Source: Archangium lansingense (lineage in GTDB: Bacteria > Myxococcota > Myxococcia > Myxococcales > Myxococcaceae). From it: a DNA stretch of 64,000 bases. The notes beneath the pieces are model-generated. The model was not told the DNA's origin. It worked only from the letters and a program-made list of their open reading frames with translations, and searched no databases. The DNA is taken from the NCBI RefSeq assembly GCF_026626635.1, contig NZ_JAPNKA010000001.1:12756501-12820500 (forward strand), given 5' to 3'. Positions 59,933 through 64,000 of this stretch are shown piece after piece; the first letter of the stretch is position 1; every line of letters begins with the position of its first letter. The translations under genes were made by a program, and so were the position numbers.

Positions 59933-62900
59933 ATGCGCTGCCCGGTCTGTCACCGCCGCCTCGTCCCCGGCGCCGCCTGTCCTCTGCACGCGGAGCGGCC
60001 TCGGCCGTCGCCCGAGGCCGAGCCACTGCCTCTCCCGCAGGTGCCCGGCTTCCAACTCCAGGCCCTCATTGGCGCCGGGGGCTTCTCCCGCGTCTTCTCC
60101 GCCCGGCGCGAGGAGGACGGCCAGGAGGTCGCACTGAAGGTGGCGCTGGGCCCCTTCTCCGCTCGTTTCGCCCGCGAGGCCGCCGCCCTCCGCCGCATCG
60201 GCCCTCCCACCGTCCCCGAGCTCCTCCTCGCCGGCTCCGCTGAGGGCCGCTCCTTCCTCGCCCTCGAACGCCTGCGCGGCCAGTCGCTCGCCGCCTGGAT
60301 GGCCGCGCTCCCCGGCTCCGGTGCCGCGCCCCTCTCGCACGTGCGCGATCTGCTCGCCGGCCTGTGCGGAGCCTTGGAGCGCGTCCACGGCGCCGGGCTC
60401 GTCCACCGCGACCTCAAGCCGGAGAACGTCTTCCTCCGCGAGGGCGGCGCGCTCAGCCTCCTCGACTTCGGCCTCGCGCGGTTCCTCGACGCCTCCGACC
60501 CCGGCGAGCCCGAGGAGTCCGTCAGCATCACGCGCACCGGCCAACGGCTCGGCACCGCCGTCTACATGGCCCCCGAGCAGTGCCTCGAATCCCGTGACGT
60601 GGACGCGCGCACCGACCTCTACGCGCTCGGCGTTCTCCTCTTCGAGCTGCTCACCGGAGCGCCTCCCTTCATCGGCGGGCCGGACGAGGTGCTGCACGGC
60701 CACGTCAACCTCCGCCCCCCTCGCGCCTCCGAGCGCGCTCCCGTGCCGCCGGCCCTCGACGACGTCCTCCTGCGCTGCCTCGCCAAGGACCGGGCCGCGC
60801 GCTTCGGCTCCGCCGCCGAGCTCCTCGCCGCCTTCGACGCCGCCTGCCGCTCCAGCCCCGCTGCGCCCGCTGCCGCCGAAGAGGCCCTCGCCCCCGCACG
60901 TCCCCGCGGTGTGCGCCAGGTGGCCCTCCTCGGGGTGCGCGGTGCGCTGGACGTGGAGCAGCTCACCGCGTCCGTGGCCCCCGAGGGCGGCTTGCTCGCT
61001 CGCGTCCACCCGGGCCTCTACCTCATCGCCTTCCCCGAGCACCCCTCGGCCGAGGCCGGACTCCGCGCCGCTGCCCGCGCCGCCCGTCAGCTCCCCGCCG
61101 AACCCGGCACCATCGCCATCCTCCACCTCGCGGAGCTGCGCGTGCGCCCCGGAGCCACCCTCACGCGCATGGCGGGCTCGGCCCTCGAACAGCCCGAGTC
61201 CTGGTGGCCCTCCGAGAGCCCCGGTGCAGACACCGCCCTGCTGGCCACGCCCGAGGCCGCGGCCCGTCTCGGCGAGGGCGCGACAACCCCCGGCCCCGCG
61301 GGAGCCCTGCTCCTCACCGGCGACTCCTCCATCACCCGCGCACCCACCGCCGCCGAGCCCCCGCCCCTCCTGGGCCGCGACGCGCTGCTCGACACGCTCC
61401 TCACCGACGCGGCCCGCTCCTTCTCCGGCCATGGCCCCGGCCTCTCCGTCCTCACCGGCGAGCCCGGCCACGGCAAGACGCGCCTGCTCGACTCCCTCGC
61501 CACGCGGCTGGAGGCGGAGAGACGGGCCCGGGTGATTCGCCTCGCCGCGCCCCACCCCGACGCGGCCGGCGCCGACGCCCTGCTCCACGCGCTGTGGGCC
61601 CGCTGCAACCCGGACACGCCCATTCCCTCCGCTCCCTCCGGAGCCCGCCGCCACGCGCTCGCCCGCGCCGTGGCCGACACCCTGCGCCGCCTCGCCTCCC
61701 GGCAGCCGCTGGCGCTCCTCCTGGACGATGCGCACCAGGCGGACCCCACCACCCTGGATGCCCTCGAGGTGGCCACGCTCGCCACGCCCGAAGTGCCCCT
61801 CTGGGTGTGCGTCGCCGGACGGCCCGAGCTGCTCGGCCTGCGTCCCCTCCTTGGCGAGCGCGCCGGCCTCCCCGCCCAGTACGTGCTGCCGCCGCTCGCG
61901 CCCGAGGCCAGCCGCGCGCTGCTGCTGCACCTGCTGCGCCCCGCCGAGTTCATCCCCGAGCCCGTGCTCGCCCGCCTGGAGCAACTCACCCAGGGCGTGC
62001 CGCTCTCCCTGGTGGAGGTGGCCGGAGCGCTGCGCACCTCGGGGGCCCTGCGCGCCACGCCGGGCGGAGAGTGGTACGTGGCCGCGGACGAGCTGCTGCA
62101 CGTCTCGGTGACTCCCCTCTTCGAGCGGCTCGCCGGGCGCGCCCTCTCCGTACTGCCCGCGGCGCACCAGGGCCTGGCGCAGCTGTGCGCGGTGCTGGGC
62201 CAGGAGCTGACGGTGGCCCAGGTGGACGCCGCGCAGCGGCACCTCGATATAAAGGAGGACACGGCGCGCGTGGCCGGGCTGGACGCGGGCGCGGGGCTCG
62301 CCCGGCTGGAGCGGGCGGGACTGCTGAGGGCGACGGGCCCGGAGCGCTACACCTTCCGCCAGCCCCAGCTTCGTGAGGCCCTCGAGCGCGCCCTGCCCAC
62401 CCCGTGGCGCCGAGCGCTGCACGCGGCGGCACTACGAGGACTCTCGGGACAGGGAGAGGCGGAGCAGCGACGACGGGCGCGCCATGCCGCGGCCTGTGGG
62501 GCGCACGAGGAGTCCTTCGCCGCCTGGTTCTCCCTGGGCGAAGCCGCGCGGCAGGCCCACCGCCACGTGGAGGCCGAGCAGAACTACACTCACGCCCTGG
62601 CACAGCTCCCCGAGGGAGACACGGCCCGGCGCGCACGGGTGCTGGCGGGGCGAGGCCGGGTGCGCTACCGCACGCACCGCTTCCGCGAGGCGCTGGTGGA
62701 CCTGAGTGCGGCGCGAGCGCTGGCCGGAGCCCTGGGTAACACCGCGCTGGAGGTGGACCTGCTGTTGGAGGAGGCCACCGTCCTGGACTGGCTGGAGGAC
62801 GCGGAGGGCACGGCGGCGCGCACCCAGGAAGCACTAGAGAAGGCCGAGTCGCTCGACGACCCGCGCTTGTCCGTACGCTGCTCGCTGGCCCGGGCGCGGC

Positions 62901-63766
62901 AGGCGTGGCGCCAGGGAGACTGGGCACGCGCGACCCGGCTGCTCACCGCCACGGTGGAGTCGGCCACGCTCGCACGGGACACGGAGACGCGCGTCATCGC
63001 TCTGATGATGCAGGGCACGGGGCTGGCGCTGGCCGGGGAGGTGGACGCCTCGGCGCGCGCCTTCGACGAGGGACTGGCCCTATGCCGCAAGGAGGGGGAC
63101 GCGCTGCACCTGGCCGCCACCCTCATCAACCGCACCTTCCTCTGGCGCCTGCGCGGAGACCTGGAGGGCAACGAGCGCGACTTGCGCGAGGCCATCGCCG
63201 TAGCGCGAGAGCTGGGCCACGCGCAGGTGGAGCGCTGGTCGGTGGGCCAGCTCGCCGAGTGCCTGCACTGGATGGGGCGCTCGCGGGAAGCGCTGGGGCT
63301 GGCGCGGCGCGCGCATGAGTTGGGAGTGCGCTTCTTCGGCGAGCACCCGGTGGCGGTGGACGCGGTGCTGCTGGCGCGGGTGTGCGCGGCCCTCGAGGAC
63401 ATACCGGAGGCACGCCGGCTGCTGGACTGGCTCTCCACCCACTGCCGGCCCGAGCACACCCCGCCCAACACCCTGGCCCTGTGGCGGCTGGTGGAGCTGC
63501 GGGTGCGCGAGGCGGAGTCCAGCACCCGGGACGCCGGGGCCTGGAAGGTGCTCGCCGAGGAGTCCCAGCCGAACACCTCGGGCGATGAGCTGACGGAGGT
63601 GCTCTACCAGGCCACCCTCTCCGCGCTCCGGGCCGGGTGTCGCGACGAGGCCCGCGAGTGGCTCGCCCAGGCCGAGAGCACCGCGGCGGCCTCTCCTCTC
63701 TGGCGCTCGCGCCTGGAGGGGCTGCGCGTTGCCTGGGAGTCCACACCGGAGGCCCGGAGCCCGTAG
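59933..63766 (+). CDS. Ser/Thr protein kinase fused to AAA ATPase and TPR repeats
   Basis: 1,277 residues. An N-terminal zinc-knuckle-like CPVCHRRLVPGAACPLH precedes the kinase: GAGGFSRVF (P-loop), Lys69, HRDLKPEN (158-165), DFG (178-180), APEQ. An AAA_16-type ATPase follows (about 470-780) with Walker A TGEPGHGKTR and Walker B ALLLDDAHQ. The rest is some ten TPRs (for example AEQNYTHALAQLPEG and REALGLARRAHELG). No membrane helix is seen. This kinase-STAND-TPR layout is typical of myxobacterial Pkn regulators and of LuxR/MalT-like switches. The start is the first ATG of the zinc-knuckle. Substrate unknown. Confidence 0.92.
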   Translation: MRCPVCHRRLVPGAACPLHAERPRPSPEAEPLPLPQVPGFQLQALIGAGGFSRVFSARREEDGQEVALKVALGPFSARFAREAAALRRIGPPTVPELLLAGSAEGRSFLALERLRGQSLAAWMAALPGSGAAPLSHVRDLLAGLCGALERVHGAGLVHRDLKPENVFLREGGALSLLDFGLARFLDASDPGEPEESVSITRTGQRLGTAVYMAPEQCLESRDVDARTDLYALGVLLFELLTGAPPFIGGPDEVLHGHVNLRPPRASERAPVPPALDDVLLRCLAKDRAARFGSAAELLAAFDAACRSSPAAPAAAEEALAPARPRGVRQVALLGVRGALDVEQLTASVAPEGGLLARVHPGLYLIAFPEHPSAEAGLRAAARAARQLPAEPGTIAILHLAELRVRPGATLTRMAGSALEQPESWWPSESPGADTALLATPEAAARLGEGATTPGPAGALLLTGDSSITRAPTAAEPPPLLGRDALLDTLLTDAARSFSGHGPGLSVLTGEPGHGKTRLLDSLATRLEAERRARVIRLAAPHPDAAGADALLHALWARCNPDTPIPSAPSGARRHALARAVADTLRRLASRQPLALLLDDAHQADPTTLDALEVATLATPEVPLWVCVAGRPELLGLRPLLGERAGLPAQYVLPPLAPEASRALLLHLLRPAEFIPEPVLARLEQLTQGVPLSLVEVAGALRTSGALRATPGGEWYVAADELLHVSVTPLFERLAGRALSVLPAAHQGLAQLCAVLGQELTVAQVDAAQRHLDIKEDTARVAGLDAGAGLARLERAGLLRATGPERYTFRQPQLREALERALPTPWRRALHAAALRGLSGQGEAEQRRRARHAAACGAHEESFAAWFSLGEAARQAHRHVEAEQNYTHALAQLPEGDTARRARVLAGRGRVRYRTHRFREALVDLSAARALAGALGNTALEVDLLLEEATVLDWLEDAEGTAARTQEALEKAESLDDPRLSVRCSLARARQAWRQGDWARATRLLTATVESATLARDTETRVIALMMQGTGLALAGEVDASARAFDEGLALCRKEGDALHLAATLINRTFLWRLRGDLEGNERDLREAIAVARELGHAQVERWSVGQLAECLHWMGRSREALGLARRAHELGVRFFGEHPVAVDAVLLARVCAALEDIPEARRLLDWLSTHCRPEHTPPNTLALWRLVELRVREAESSTRDAGAWKVLAEESQPNTSGDELTEVLYQATLSALRAGCRDEAREWLAQAESTAAASPLWRSRLEGLRVAWESTPEARSP

Positions 63767-63860
63767 CCCCGGAAGCAACAGGGTCTCCGGCCACCTTCCA
63801 ACCTCCGACGATGGATGATCCACCCTCTCCCTGGCCCGCACCATGCACACGAGGACGAGC

Positions 63861-64000
63861 ATGAAATCCCAGCGCCTCACGAACACCTGTGGTTTCCAGC
63901 ACTTCCGGTTCCACGCCCTCGCACTAGGGGTGCTGCTGCTCGGTGCCCCGGGTTGCCAGCCCGACACGTCGGATGAGGGGCTCGACACGTCGACCGGCAC
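63861..64000 (+). CDS. N-terminus of a lipoprotein, cut by the window edge
   Basis: The ATG at 63861 has gaggacgagc before it. The first 46 residues are MKSQRLTNTCGFQHFRFHAL, then ALGVLLLGAPGC (a lipobox) and QPDTSDEGLDTSTGT, an acidic Thr-rich linker. It continues beyond the window, so function cannot be told. Confidence 0.6.
   Translation, partial: MKSQRLTNTCGFQHFRFHALALGVLLLGAPGCQPDTSDEGLDTSTG

Noticed and set aside
59621-62422. Frame of 933 codons on the minus strand opposite the Ser/Thr kinase
   Set aside because: Gly/Glu/Ala-rich shadow; the kinase on the plus strand has all catalytic motifs.
1-64000. CRISPR arrays, tRNA or rRNA genes, transposases, integrases
   Set aside because: No regularly spaced identical repeats, cloverleaf-like tRNA sequence, rRNA motif or transposase/integrase protein motif was found on either strand.

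Overview
The window is high-GC (roughly 70%) proteobacterial DNA with the marks of a predatory, fruiting-type myxobacterium (order Myxococcales, probably near Archangium/Cystobacter/Myxococcus). These marks are MYXO-CTERM-like sorting tails (window start, 45-46 kb, 49 kb), many lipoproteins, histidine kinases with an HE[IM]NNP H-box, a Ser/Thr kinase fused to an AAA ATPase and TPRs, kelch and carboxypeptidase-regulatory-like surface proteins, and polymorphic toxin/immunity-type genes. No rRNA, tRNA, CRISPR array, transposase or integrase was seen. Nothing points to a plasmid or prophage; it reads as chromosome.

Layout. 0-9 kb: tail of a MYXO-CTERM protein, a small membrane protein, a VanB-type ferredoxin reductase, a giant beta-propeller hybrid histidine kinase, a KtrB/KtrA potassium uptake pair and a sirtuin. 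9-20 kb: an M23-like/L,D-transpeptidase fusion, an outer-membrane beta-barrel, a HEAT/SEC-C protein coupled to a helical-repeat protein, an orphan CheB, a PEGA protein next to a GspE/PilB-type ATPase with its own membrane anchor, a second outer-membrane protein and a triple-BON protein. 20-29 kb: di-heme peroxidase, SnoaL-like protein, secreted subtilase, the biotin ECF transporter bioM-bioN-bioY, a type II NADH dehydrogenase and a membrane protein. 29-36.7 kb: M24 peptidase lipoprotein, two histidine kinases (one with a cytoplasmic PhnD-like ligand domain), a kelch lipoprotein and small helper proteins.

36.7-39.8 kb: two divergent genes, an HsdR-N-type PD-(D/E)XK nuclease and an AAA ATPase with a C-terminal PD-(D/E)XK nuclease, in DNA of somewhat lower GC; this is a candidate defence or mobile module. 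39.8-49.2 kb: surface and secreted proteins in compact operons. They include a zinc-finger/metzincin-like membrane protease with a multi-domain carboxypeptidase-regulatory-like protein, and a four-gene unit (phospholipase-A2-like Cys-rich lipoprotein, MORN lipoprotein, trypsin, unknown). A low-GC lipoprotein/partner pair with an ATGA overlap follows and looks like a toxin/immunity pair. 49.2-52 kb: a glycine-rich MYXO-CTERM surface protein and a membrane protein.

52-57.5 kb is an iron-acquisition locus: piuC hydroxylase, tonB, a PepSY-TM protein and a Fiu-like TonB-dependent siderophore receptor. A canonical promoter overlapped by a perfect 7-1-7 Fur box precedes tonB, and a 20-bp relative of that box (17 of 20 identical) precedes the receptor. 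57.5-64 kb: a 44-residue membrane protein whose ribosome-binding site lies in a hairpin, a UgpC/MalK-type ATPase, a DUF3396-type immunity gene apparently cut short by an in-frame TAG, the large Ser/Thr kinase, and the start of a lipoprotein cut by the window edge. Several copies of a palindromic intergenic repeat are scattered through the window, one of them encoding the C-terminus of CheB.
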